Origin: an uncultured Bacilli bacterium
GTDB lineage: Bacteria; Bacillota_I; Bacilli_A; RF39; UBA660
Length of the DNA stretch: 64,000 nucleotides
NCBI GenBank assembly: GCA_905236935.1
Contig: CAJOQL010000050.1
Location: forward strand, 13,024-77,023
Direction of reading: 5' to 3'
In this document: piece by piece, positions 28,101 to 35,026 of the stretch
How the letters are laid out: each line of letters starts with the position of its first letter
Position numbering within the stretch: the stretch's first letter is position 1
The notes under the pieces: model-generated
Databases searched by the model: none
The model's input: the letters and a program-made list of their open reading frames with translations, nothing else
What the model was told of the DNA's origin: nothing
Translations under genes and position numbers: made by a program

Positions 28101-29359
28101 ATAAACCATATAATTACGAAAAAAATTATTTTAAAGAAGAAGATAAAAAACATGTTCTTTTATTTCCAGATATGACACAATTTCATATGCCATTATTTGA
28201 AGCTGCTTTAAATAGCTCAGGATATAAAACAGTATATTTAAATAAAACTACTGAAGAAACAATAAAAACTGGCCTTAAATATGTAAATAATGATGCATGT
28301 TACCCAGCAGTTATAGTTACAGGACAATTAATTGAAGCATTACAAAGTGGAAAATATGATCTTGATAATACAAGTGTTATAATAACACAAACCGGTGGAG
28401 GATGTAGAGCTACTAATTATATTGGATTAATAAGAAAGGCACTTAAAGATTCTGGTCTTGAAAAAGTATCTATATTATCATTTAATGTTAATGGTTTAGA
28501 AAAAGAACAGGCATTTCATTTAACTCTTCCAATGTTAAATAAACTAGTAATGGCAGTTTTATATGGTGATTTACTAATGAAATTATTATATGCCACAAGG
28601 CCATATGAAATACATGAAGGTAAAACTAACTCTTTATATGAAAAATGGAATATAAAATGCTGTAATTCGATTGCAAACGGTAAATTTAGTGATTATCGTA
28701 AAAATATTAAAAATATAATTAATGATTTTAAAAATATTGATATTAACCTTGTCGAAAAACCAAAAGTGGGAATTGTTGGAGAAATCTTAATTAAATATCA
28801 TGAGTTCGGCAATGATCATTTAGTTGATAGAATCGAAAAAGAAGGTGCTGAAGTTTGTGCACCAGAATTAATGGGTTTTATAAAGTATTCAGCTTATAAC
28901 AATTTAATTAAAGATAAAATATTAAAAACTGGATCATTTAATTCATATTTATATAAAAAAGTTTTAGATATTATTAATTTATATGAAAAGCCTATTAATA
29001 AGGCATTGGATGGTACAAGATTTAAAAAATGTGTAAATATTTATAATTTAGCAGAAAATGTTAATGGAATATTATCAACAGGTAATCAAACTGGTGAAGG
29101 ATGGTATCTTACTGGTGAAATGATTGAACTTATTAAAGAAGGAATTACTAATATTTGTTGTGTTCAACCATTTGCCTGCTTACCAAATCACATTGTTGGA
29201 AAAGCTGTAATAAAAAAAATAAGAGAACTTTATCCAGAAAGTAATATTGTAGCAATTGATTATGATCCAGGTGCTTCTCATACAAATCAAATTAATAGAA
29301 TTAAGTTAATGTTAACAGTAGCTAAAGAAAATCTAGAAAAAAAGAATTCTAATAATTAG
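25127..29359 (+). CDS. Giant 2-hydroxyacyl-CoA dehydratase activase-related protein
   Basis: 1410 residues. Two tandem ASKHA ATPase (BcrAD/BadF) domains come first: about 1-260, with GLDVGSTTVKAVIID and the Fe-S cysteine motif GSCAGGTGAFLDQMA plus ASRCGVFAKTD; and about 320-580, with VGIDAGSTTCKVVAIS, NEACSSGCGSFIETL and GSRCTVFMN. A CXXC-type cysteine group (RCQGCENHC) follows, then a DUF2229 domain from about 660 (KIGIPRVLNMYENYPLWF, CYPAKLVHGHI), and C-terminal segments with cysteines (NNDACYPAVIVTGQ, TQTGGGCRATNY, QPFACLPNHI). The family is widespread in anaerobes and thought to be a one-polypeptide activase/dehydratase-like electron-transfer enzyme whose substrate is unproven. No dehydratase subunit genes lie alongside. 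Its presence argues for an anaerobe. Confidence 0.9.
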   Translation: MINLLNIGLDVGSTTVKAVIIDNKNNILYKEYMRHFSNTKKTIKDILNDIIKKFPNNKFTITFTGSGAITLSKFLNVNFLQEVISCKNAIKEYAKETDVCIELGGEDAKIIYFDQTIEQRMNGSCAGGTGAFLDQMAVLLNTTTDGLNELAKKGTIIYPIASRCGVFAKTDIQPLLNEGAKKEDVALSILQAVVNQTISGLACGKPIKGNVIFLGGPLTYLSMLRERFIKTLDLKENEIIIPEDAKLYVALGAAIDKEPKKELTIKDLINIKNKLDSFKEEENNNLPALFKNNKDYENFVKRHQKASVKKTDLNSYKGDIFVGIDAGSTTCKVVAISNCGELLYENYTSNKGTPVDTVKTMLLDLYNKMPKNTIIRQAGSTGYGEMLIKTAFNLDISEIETMAHYEAANYFLPGVESIIDIGGQDMKYIRIKNGAIDSIMLNEACSSGCGSFIETLAKSLNITIDEFVNLAVKSKNPIDLGSRCTVFMNSKIKQTQKEGRPLGDIFAGLSYSIIRNAIQKVMKIREMSQLGDKIVVQGGTFLNDAVLKAFENITGKEIVRPDIAGLMGAYGVALLALDAFKKYNDNEIKSTILTPKEINDMEIKVTHTRCQGCENHCALTISQFNKKHFISGNRCERGSGNNGSNSYLPNMYKWKYDRLFNYEPNKNSKRGKIGIPRVLNMYENYPLWFTILTELGFEVIISDHSNRGIYEKGIESMPSESVCYPAKLVHGHIINLIEKGIKTIFYPCIMYENKEFNNTDNHYNCPIVQSYSEAIKLNVEDINKNNVKFINPFLPMDEKKLVQRLLKLEEFKEYNFTKNEIKEAVAKGFKEQNKFKLEVRQKGEEFLKYINDHDEKAIVLAGRPYHLDKEVNHGIDTMINSLGLAVLSEDSICHLSKMETKLRIVNQWEYHARVFHAADVVSQYENLELVNLNSFGCGLDAIITDQTEEILKFNNKLYTTIKIDEINNLGAAKIRIRSLIASMNKRKNNINYKPYNYEKNYFKEEDKKHVLLFPDMTQFHMPLFEAALNSSGYKTVYLNKTTEETIKTGLKYVNNDACYPAVIVTGQLIEALQSGKYDLDNTSVIITQTGGGCRATNYIGLIRKALKDSGLEKVSILSFNVNGLEKEQAFHLTLPMLNKLVMAVLYGDLLMKLLYATRPYEIHEGKTNSLYEKWNIKCCNSIANGKFSDYRKNIKNIINDFKNIDINLVEKPKVGIVGEILIKYHEFGNDHLVDRIEKEGAEVCAPELMGFIKYSAYNNLIKDKILKTGSFNSYLYKKVLDIINLYEKPINKALDGTRFKKCVNIYNLAENVNGILSTGNQTGEGWYLTGEMIELIKEGITNICCVQPFACLPNHIVGKAVIKKIRELYPESNIVAIDYDPGASHTNQINRIKLMLTVAKENLEKKNSNN

Positions 29360-29378
29360 AACTCTTTTTTTATTTTTA
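29342..29378 (+). terminator. Terminator of the activase-like gene
   Basis: Plus-strand hairpin TTCTAA/TTAGAA followed by CTCTTTTTTT. The stop codon lies in the stem. It sits between convergent genes. Confidence 0.7.
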
Positions 29379-30008
29379 ATCTTGGACTATTTTATTAACT
29401 TCAAGATATTTTTCTTTAAATAAATCTTTATTTTCAGCTAAAGATGATATTTCCTTTAAAAACTTCTTATAATCTGGATCATCAAAATACATTTTTTCAG
29501 ATGCATATCCTTTTTTACCAAATTTATCAATAACATGCTGTCTTGAATCTTCAATTATTTGTTCCAAATTGTAATCAGGATTATGTTTTAATCTATAAGC
29601 ATAAGTTCTTTTTAAAATATTATCTATTAAAGTGTTTCGATCAGCTGAAGATACTATTTTGCCATATATGCTTCTAGGTTCAGTTTCCATACTAGCACGA
29701 TGGTCATAAACAGCCTCACTCATTATTTTTATTTGTTCATCGTTAAAAAATCTTTTTAAATTACTATCAGCAAGTAACATATCACTAGAAATTTTTTCAT
29801 GATTTTTCGCATCTATATAATGTCCAATATCATGATAAGCAGCTATTGTATAAACCATATCATAGTTAATATTATCAACCATACTAGCAAATTTCAAACT
29901 ACGATCTATTACATATTTAATATGATCAATGTTATGACCTAAATCATTTTTATCATAACAAGGAAAAATGTTTTTCTCAATATAATCTTTTAATTTCTTA
30001 TTTATCAT
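29376..30008 (-). CDS. HD-domain phosphohydrolase, intact metal site
   Basis: A 210-residue HD-superfamily hydrolase. The metal ligands are present in order: H29 (GHNIDHIKYV), H59-D60 (AAYHDIGHYID), H103 (YDHRAS) and D123 (SSADRN). The fold is the small all-helical type seen in nucleotidases and (p)ppGpp-like hydrolases. The substrate is not evident. The start overlaps the stop of the upstream paralog by 4 bp, so the two are cotranslated and probably interact. The C-terminal extension beyond residue 160 (KKGYASEKMYFDDPDYKKFL) is shared with the paralog. Confidence 0.85.
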   Translation of the reverse strand: MINKKLKDYIEKNIFPCYDKNDLGHNIDHIKYVIDRSLKFASMVDNINYDMVYTIAAYHDIGHYIDAKNHEKISSDMLLADSNLKRFFNDEQIKIMSEAVYDHRASMETEPRSIYGKIVSSADRNTLIDNILKRTYAYRLKHNPDYNLEQIIEDSRQHVIDKFGKKGYASEKMYFDDPDYKKFLKEISSLAENKDLFKEKYLEVNKIVQD

Positions 30009-30646
30009 TGGTGTTTACCTTTTATTTTAGAAATATATTCTCTTTGCCTAGCAATAAATTTATCTTTATCAGATAGTAAATCTCTTATTTCAGGTAAAAA
30101 ATCTTCATAAATTGAATCTTCAAAATAAAACTTAGCATAACCATTTTCACCAAATTTATTTAATAGAGCATTATAAGCGCCTTCAAATATTTCTTCATCT
30201 GTTGCATTAGGATTTTTCTTTTTACCATAATAGTATGATCTTTCTAAACATTGTTCTACCGATGAATTACGAGAAGCAGAAGAAAGTATTTTACCATAAA
30301 TATTTCTAGGTTCTTTATCATTTTTGGCTCTTTGATCTTCAATAGCTTCTTTTATTATAATTCTTTCATCTTCCGTAAAAAACTTCTTAAGAAAATCATC
30401 TTGAAACATTATTTCTGCACTAATTAATTCATGTTCTTTTTCAGCATTATTTATGCGAATATCATGATAACTTATAGTGGTATACAAAATATTATAATCT
30501 ACATCTAAGTTATTTTCTTTAATAATTTCTAAACTACGTTTAATTACATAATCTATTCTATTCTTTTCATCACCTATAAAATTATTATCATAAAGTGGAA
30601 AAATATTCCTCTCAATATACTCTTGTAATACTTTATCTATTTTCAT
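30005..30646 (-). CDS. HD-domain paralog with lost metal ligands (pseudoenzyme)
   Basis: 213 residues, clearly paralogous to the downstream HD protein along its length (IERNIFPLYDNN, KRSLEI, EPRNIYGKILSSASRN, KFGENGYAKFYFED). Of the metal ligands only H61-D62 remain: the first histidine is R30, the third is Q105 (EDQRAK), and the final aspartate is S125 (SASRN). It should be catalytically dead. Because it is made from the same message as the intact copy (ATGA overlap), I infer a heterodimer or regulatory subunit, although redundancy followed by decay is possible. Confidence 0.8.
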   Translation of the reverse strand: MKIDKVLQEYIERNIFPLYDNNFIGDEKNRIDYVIKRSLEIIKENNLDVDYNILYTTISYHDIRINNAEKEHELISAEIMFQDDFLKKFFTEDERIIIKEAIEDQRAKNDKEPRNIYGKILSSASRNSSVEQCLERSYYYGKKKNPNATDEEIFEGAYNALLNKFGENGYAKFYFEDSIYEDFLPEIRDLLSDKDKFIARQREYISKIKGKHQ

Positions 30647-30765
30647 ACTAGCTCCTTACTAATTATTTTTTTATTATACCATATTTTATTGATTTATTAA
30701 TTGAAAAAAGATTTTTAAAATTTAAAATTGACACTATTTAATTTACAACTAATTCATATTATTAT

Positions 30766-31239
30766 TTAGTTATTCTTAACTATTACTAATTTTTTTTCAT
30801 TATCAGCATATGTAACACCAAACTTTATTCCACTAGCATTATTTTCCATCGCTTCTTTTTCAAAATCTATCATATCATCAGGTAAATTCAACGGATTACA
30901 CCAGACTAATTCGGAACATTTTTCAGGCTCTGCTATTATTATATTTCCTAAATATTTTGAAATTTCAAAATATATATCATAATATGGTGGTAATGACTTG
31001 TTTTTTCTATTGACTACAAAAGTATCAATTATGTCTTCTACGTGTATTTCTATTCCAAGTTCTTCTCGCGCTTCTCTAATTGCAGCTTCATATGCATTTT
31101 CACCTTCATCAATATGTCCAGCTGGTAACGCAAGAAATCCAGGCCATAATTTTGTTCCTCGTCTTCTTTGAAGTAAGACTTCTCCCTTTCCATTTTTAAT
31201 TATTAAGTATATTGAAGATAAAAATTTTTCTCTTTCCAT
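30766..31239 (-). CDS. NUDIX hydrolase
   Basis: 157 residues with a complete Nudix box, GHIDEGENAYEAAIREAREE followed by LGI, matching GX5EX7REUXEEXGU; the strand before it is LPAGH. It should hydrolyse a nucleoside-diphosphate-linked compound (dNTP or sugar nucleotide type), Mg2+-dependent. A TGTTATAAT extended -10 lies upstream, so it has its own promoter and stands as a single gene between the HD pair and the secA-proximal cassette region. Confidence 0.9.
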   Translation of the reverse strand: MEREKFLSSIYLIIKNGKGEVLLQRRRGTKLWPGFLALPAGHIDEGENAYEAAIREAREELGIEIHVEDIIDTFVVNRKNKSLPPYYDIYFEISKYLGNIIIAEPEKCSELVWCNPLNLPDDMIDFEKEAMENNASGIKFGVTYADNEKKLVIVKNN

Positions 31240-31358
31240 ATCTATTCCTCACTTTCATTAAATATTATAACATGATATTCTATTTTTAATAAAAATAACA
31301 AGTGTATTTTCTATAAATAATCTTACCACCAAGAAGTATTCAACAATTGTTAAAACTC

Positions 31359-32042
31359 TTATTTAGTTAATATCAATTTTTTTACTTCTTCAGAAGATAT
31401 TTTTTTAACAGAAATTTTTGATAGTCCTTGCCAAAATTTAATAATCGAATCATAATCATCGCAAGTGTATTCATCACCCATTAAAATATCTATATAATCA
31501 CAAGGTTGTTGTGTACCATGATAGGTATCTTTATATAAAGTAATTCTAGTGACTCTTAAATTAGAATCTAATTTTAAATTATTTTTTCCTTGAGCAAAAG
31601 AATCTATAGCAAAAATTCTTTCTCCAGATAAATCATTACATAATCCTGAAAACAATTTAAACAAACCATTCTCATTATCTTCTAAATCTCTAAATGAAAA
31701 ATCTATACTACTAAAATCTTCTTCTGGATCTTCTTTTGCACTTGTTGAATAGGCTCTAACGCCCAAAAGTGGAAACCCATCTTGACTAGCATTATAAAAT
31801 TTTAAGAATTTATCCATTTTTCCATTCTTAACATTAACAATTAAATAGCCTGGTGCTATGTATGTTTCATCATAAAAAACGTAATTTTTTTCTTCTTCGG
31901 TTCCTGGATAGTATCTATGATATTCACAGTTGTTTTCTTCTTCTACTTGTTCTTCCATAAATTCTGATTCATCACAGTATAATTCTTCTCCTCTATCACT
32001 TAAATTATAATGTCCATTATAACAATTTCTACAATTTCTCAT
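31359..32042 (-). CDS. Hypothetical protein with N-terminal cysteine cluster (cassette 4)
   Basis: 227 residues, not recognised. The N terminus RNCRNCYNGHYNLSDRGEEL is followed by further cysteines at YCDES and NNCEYH, so a zinc-binding knuckle is plausible within the first 42 residues. The remainder is acidic and strand-rich (FYDETYIAPGYLIVNVKNGK, TRITLYKDTYHG) with no membrane span. It has its own AGGAGG site and a -10 (TATAAT, 32072-32077). It is the last of four single-gene units downstream of secA and follows repeat block A. Confidence 0.65.
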   Translation of the reverse strand: MRNCRNCYNGHYNLSDRGEELYCDESEFMEEQVEEENNCEYHRYYPGTEEEKNYVFYDETYIAPGYLIVNVKNGKMDKFLKFYNASQDGFPLLGVRAYSTSAKEDPEEDFSSIDFSFRDLEDNENGLFKLFSGLCNDLSGERIFAIDSFAQGKNNLKLDSNLRVTRITLYKDTYHGTQQPCDYIDILMGDEYTCDDYDSIIKFWQGLSKISVKKISSEEVKKLILTK

Positions 32043-32071
32043 TATATAACCTCCTGAATGTATTGCTTTAT

Positions 32072-32077
32072 ATTATA
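32072..32077 (-). promoter_or_regulatory. -10 element of cassette 4 gene
   Basis: TATAAT preceded by ATGA, 30 bp upstream of the ATG. The same ATG(A/C)TATAAT form precedes the other three cassette genes. Confidence 0.5.
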
Positions 32078-32177
32078 TCATAGATTTCATTAGTATTTTA
32101 AGTCTGTTAAAAAACTATCAAAAAAAGGTATCTAAAGTCGATTTTTGACGTTTTCGTACTAATTTTTAGTACGATAG

Positions 32178-32217
32178 AAAAAGCTCGCAAGCCCTTATAT
32201 TTGCTGGGCTTACGAGC
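32178..32217 (-). terminator. Terminator attached to SEC-C copy A
   Basis: 12-bp stem GCTCGTAAGCCC/GGGCTTGCGAGC followed by TTTTTC on the minus strand, directly after the stop codon of the SEC-C copy, as at the true secA end. Confidence 0.85.
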
Positions 32218-32218
32218 A

Positions 32219-32317
32219 TTATTTACCACAACATTGTTTATATTTCTTACCACTGCCACATGGATGCGATTTTTCAAAGTTTTGAGGCCATGAATTTTCA
32301 TAAATCCTTATAAAACC
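32219..32317 (-). pseudogene. Fragment: duplicated SEC-C (SecA C-terminal) coding end, copy A
   Basis: A 33-codon open frame without a start ends in HPCGSGKKYKQCCGK and stop TAA, the same as the SecA zinc-binding tail at 35265 apart from synonymous changes and the residues before PCGSG. Upstream it is closed by a TGA. Together with its own terminator it is a copy of a secA-type 3' end. It is probably a scar of cassette insertion, although a decayed SEC-C protein gene is an alternative. Confidence 0.7.
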
Positions 32318-32382
32318 TCATAAATGGACTTTTGAGAACGTTTGAGAGCGTCCGAGAGTGCTACCAAAACGTATGTAAAAAT

Positions 32383-32952
32383 TCACATTTTTTTTGCAGA
32401 TATGAATTCATCCTCATAGAACAAATCATATGTTACGCTTTTTCCGGTTTCTGCATTAAAAGCAAATTCATATGATGGGTTAGCTCTATTGTCTTGCCTA
32501 ATATCTAAATCAGCCATTGGTATTAATCTGAAATTTTTAGGACAATTTCTACGCAAGAAGTCAAGCATTTCATCAAATGCTTTTAAATTATGATTATAAA
32601 TATTATCCCATCCAGGAATTATACCATATTCTAAATCTCCTATTACCTCTTTTTTTACAGTATTAAACATTGTTATTAATGTTGTCATTGTTGATGATGC
32701 TGGGCCATGGCCAACCCAAGCTTTTTTATTTTTTCTATCATAAAAAATTATTCCATTGCATGTTGCTAAACCCATAGTTCCAACAATTGGTTTTTCTTTT
32801 GTTGAAGTAACTATTTCGCCCATGTGCGCAATTGATGATTTATCTTCTAACACGAAACGTTCTAACATTCTTTGTTTAACTAATTCATCATAGTGATCTG
32901 ACATAAGATCATTTTTATTTTCAATATAATAGTCATTATAATTTTTTTTCAC
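32383..32952 (-). CDS. CheD-like / papain-fold deamidase-like protein (cassette 3)
   Basis: 189 residues. The block GTMGLATCNGIIFYDRKNKK, continuing to WVGHGPASS, has the cysteine (C65) and histidine (H82) spacing and the strand-loop pattern of CheD-type glutamine deamidases (GSCV...LYD...MAH). The rest (ITMFNTVKKEVIGDLEYGII, FDEMLDFLRRNC, RLIPMADLDIR) alternates helix and strand. No chemotaxis gene is in the window, so if it is a deamidase its target lies elsewhere. It has its own -10 and sits between repeat blocks A and B. The family call is tentative. Confidence 0.5.
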   Translation of the reverse strand: MKKNYNDYYIENKNDLMSDHYDELVKQRMLERFVLEDKSSIAHMGEIVTSTKEKPIVGTMGLATCNGIIFYDRKNKKAWVGHGPASSTMTTLITMFNTVKKEVIGDLEYGIIPGWDNIYNHNLKAFDEMLDFLRRNCPKNFRLIPMADLDIRQDNRANPSYEFAFNAETGKSVTYDLFYEDEFISAKKM

Positions 32953-33180
32953 TATAATTCTCCTTAATATATAATTTTTTCATAAGTCATTATCATACAT
33001 ATGCTTCCTGATAATATTATATCATACATTTTTATAGTATTTGTAAAGAACTAAAAGGGCATGAATCATTTTACTTGTAAACCCTTATAAATAAAGGCTT
33101 TGTTTATTGCAATATGCTGGCTACATACGTTTTATATACGTATGTAGGGGTACTTTTTGAAGAAAAATTACAATTTTTTC

Positions 33181-33228
33181 AGAAAAAGAAAAAGTCCACA
33201 ATTCCTTTATTTATGGGCTTTTGTGAAC
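33181..33228 (-). terminator. Terminator attached to SEC-C copy B
   Basis: Minus strand GTTCACAA ... TTGTGGAC (one G-U pair) followed by TTTTTCTTTTTC, right after the copy-B stop codon. Confidence 0.7.
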
Positions 33229-33275
33229 TATTTACCACAACATTGTTTATATTTCTTTCCACTTCCACATGGATT
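33228..33275 (-). pseudogene. Fragment: duplicated SEC-C coding end, copy B
   Basis: Sixteen codons reading NPCGSGKKYKQCCGK then TAG, preceded by an in-frame TAA. It is the second extra copy of the SecA C-terminal zinc motif. It differs from secA and from copy A at several third positions, so it is not a very recent duplicate. Confidence 0.7.
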
Positions 33276-33451
33276 TTAGATTAGGGGCTTTTTGGAGCTT
33301 TTGAAAGCGTTTGAACCCACTTTTTCGCCCTTTTTTGCTCTTTTTAGCTTCCAAGAGTGCTCGGGAAACCTAGCAGAAGGTATCTAAAAAGGCATCTAAA
33401 TTTCAAAAATCAGCCTTTTTCAAATATTTTTTGTATCGCTATTTTTTATTA

Positions 33452-34024
33452 TTATTTCCTATTTGTATTATATTTTTTAAGCACTAAACTTTTAGCTTTT
33501 TCTTGACTTTCTTTAACAGCAGTAATAACAAAATCATCTGTAATTCGATATAAACTACCATCTTCTTTATCTGCTTCCGCAGTATAAATTACTGTGTGAG
33601 TTTTTTCAAATTCATCTGCTTCTTTTAATCCAAATGTGTAAGAATATATTCCTTCAATATTTGAATATCTTCTAAAATCTGCTTCTGGATCATCTCTATC
33701 AACCAATTCTTCTATTGGTCCAAGCCCATAAGATTCAATCCAACTATCATAAACATATTTATATGTACCATCATAATAATATATTTCATTTGTATCCTCT
33801 TCTTCAATTTCACCAATATGCTTTTGATATATTGATTTTATAATGTCTTCTTCAGTTTTTTCTGGAAGCCATAAATCCCCTCTATATGATAAACCTAATT
33901 CTTTTTTTATTTCTTCTTGTTCTGCTAATTGATTTCTTAATTTTTCATATTCATTATATTTCTTTAATCCAGCTATTCCTTTTTTTGCTTCGTTTCTTAT
34001 CATTTTTAAAAATTCTTCTGTCAT
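33452..34024 (-). CDS. Hypothetical acidic protein (cassette 2)
   Basis: About 190 residues, not recognised. An N-terminal helical/coiled part (EEFLKMIRNEAKKGIAGLKK, LRNQLAEQEEIKKEL) is followed by an alpha/beta part (IYYYDGTYKYVYDSWIESYG, HTVIYTAEADKEDGSLYRIT) and a basic tail. No signal peptide or known catalytic motif. I start at ATG 34024, after GGGTGAT, not the TTG upstream. It has its own promoter (TTGTAA-16-TATAAT, -10 at 34051-34056) and lies between repeat blocks B and C. Confidence 0.6.
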   Translation of the reverse strand: MTEEFLKMIRNEAKKGIAGLKKYNEYEKLRNQLAEQEEIKKELGLSYRGDLWLPEKTEEDIIKSIYQKHIGEIEEEDTNEIYYYDGTYKYVYDSWIESYGLGPIEELVDRDDPEADFRRYSNIEGIYSYTFGLKEADEFEKTHTVIYTAEADKEDGSLYRITDDFVITAVKESQEKAKSLVLKKYNTNRK

Positions 34025-34050
34025 ATAATCACCCAATTAGTTGGTTACAT

Positions 34051-34078
34051 ATTATAGCATATTTCTATAAATTTACAA
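34051..34078 (-). promoter_or_regulatory. Promoter of cassette 2 gene
   Basis: TTGTAA, 16-bp spacer, TGC-TATAAT (extended -10) on the minus strand. Confidence 0.6.
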
Positions 34079-34140
34079 TATTATTATCAAAACTAATAAC
34101 TTTTGCGACCACGTCTTTATTAAAAAATATTCTTTCATCT

Positions 34141-34330
34141 ACCAATGTCATTTTGGCACTGGACATAATTTCATATTTTTTTCTTGTTCAAATCTCTGCA
34201 AGTCCTTATAAATAAAGGAAATATTGTATTTTAGTAATACAAAAATTTTGTATTTTTGCCTCATTTTTGGGTATCTAGATACCTTTTAGATACTCATTAG
34301 AAGGTATCCAAAAAGGTATCTAAAATTCAA
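34141..34330 (-). repeat. Repeat block C (direct repeat of block D)
   Basis: Most of the gap 34037-34391 is a roughly 190-bp unit repeated at 35027-35216 in the same orientation and order: TGTCATTTTGGCACTGGACA (34146-34165), a T-rich stretch, the core CCTTATAAATAAAGG, a TTTTGTATTTTT stretch, and the GGTATC hairpin (34276-34322). The two copies bracket the cassette 1 gene with a period of about 886 bp. No SEC-C copy is present in C. Confidence 0.8.
34276..34322. repeat. Long imperfect hairpin, copy C
   Basis: TAGATACCTTTTAGATAC pairs with GTATCCAAAAAGGTATCTA (one mismatch, one bulged A) around a 10-base loop. No T run follows on either strand, so it is not an ordinary terminator. The same hairpin occurs at 35164-35210 with a different loop. 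Confidence 0.75.
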
Positions 34331-34391
34331 AAGATACCATTTTTCGAAAAATTTTTGTATTGTCAATTTTTTACATTATAAATTATTTATT

Positions 34392-34910
34392 TTATCTTCT
34401 TAATGATTTAACATATTCTTGATGTCTAACTTCTTCTGATTTTTCCAACCACCAATTGTTGTAGTCATTATTAATACCTTTTTCAAATAATTCTCTATTT
34501 GAATTAAGGAATGCCATCCAATCCTTATTAAATTCAATACACCACCAAAAATCAGTTCTTAATTTTTTAAAACCTGTATCCTTTGTTGATGAGGTTGGTA
34601 TTTTTTCTAACTCTGAATATTCTTTTAAATGATATGGGTTATTTATAAATGAAGCTAATCCCTCTAATATTTCATTTGATAATTCTTGATTTGAAAATAA
34701 TATTAACTCATTATTTTCCTTTGTATATATTCCCGTAGAAGTATATACATAACTATCAAAGTCATGCATAATTCTTCTGAAAGATCTTGGAATAGCACCA
34801 AATTCAAATTCAGCTGAACCCATATAATCTAAATCCACAACGCCATCTCTTCCGGTTAAACCGTTTCCATCTTTATTAAACTTCCCTCTTTGTATCAAAT
34901 AAAACTTCAT
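34392..34910 (-). CDS. Hypothetical protein, phage-associated type (cassette 1)
   Basis: 172 residues. The N-terminal stretch FNKDGNGLTGRDGVVDLDYM followed by GSAEFEFGAIPRSFRR resembles small proteins I associate with tailed-phage genomes (an MGSAEFE-type block), of unknown function. The C-terminal half is tryptophan-rich (DFWWCIEFNKDWMAFL, NNWWLEKSEE). It has its own promoter (TTGCTT-16-TATAAT, -10 at 34937-34942) and is flanked by direct-repeat blocks C and D, immediately downstream of secA. I know of no biochemical role. Confidence 0.6.
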   Translation of the reverse strand: MKFYLIQRGKFNKDGNGLTGRDGVVDLDYMGSAEFEFGAIPRSFRRIMHDFDSYVYTSTGIYTKENNELILFSNQELSNEILEGLASFINNPYHLKEYSELEKIPTSSTKDTGFKKLRTDFWWCIEFNKDWMAFLNSNRELFEKGINNDYNNWWLEKSEEVRHQEYVKSLRR

Positions 34911-34936
34911 TGATTATCATTCCTTTGTGATTATTT

Positions 34937-34964
34937 ATTATAGCATAATTACTTATAAAAGCAA
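34937..34964 (-). promoter_or_regulatory. Promoter of cassette 1 gene
   Basis: TTGCTT, 16-bp spacer, TGC-TATAAT on the minus strand, 27 bp upstream of the ATG. Confidence 0.55.
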
Positions 34965-35026
34965 TAATTCTACCTAATAATTATCGTATTTCTTTATATT
35001 ATTTTTTTATCATTCTAAACTCATTT

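Larger units (their letters stand above)
32121..32382 (-). repeat. Repeat block A (secA 3'-end copy, terminator, partial hairpin, core)
   Basis: This block fills most of the gap 32043-32382. Read on the minus strand it holds a CTTTTGA/CGTTTGA-type segment and GAGTGCT shared with block B, the core CCTTATAAA (32301-32325), a SEC-C copy (32219-32317), a strong terminator (32178-32217), and one arm of the GGTATCTAAA hairpin (32121-32136). It lies between cassettes 3 and 4. Confidence 0.7.
32953..33451 (-). repeat. Repeat block B (secA 3'-end copy, terminator, core, partial hairpin)
   Basis: This 499-bp gap is filled by the promoter of cassette 3 (TATAAT, 33016-33021), the core CCCTTATAAATAAAGG (33082-33097), an ACATACGT inverted repeat (33123-33147), a terminator (33181-33228), SEC-C copy B (33228-33275), the CTTTTGAAAGCGTTTGA segment shared with block A, GAGTGCT, and one arm of the hairpin repeat (33375-33400). 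No intact gene is seen. Confidence 0.7.

Noticed and set aside
32107..32301. 64-residue frame on the minus strand
   Set aside because: It runs through a secA 3'-end copy in the wrong frame and through its terminator; no ribosome site precedes it. The SEC-C frame is the meaningful one.
34186..34220. tRNA T-arm-like string TTCAAATCTCTGCA near the repeat core
   Set aside because: No acceptor stem, D arm or anticodon arm can be built around it; the similarity is short and block D has a diverged version.
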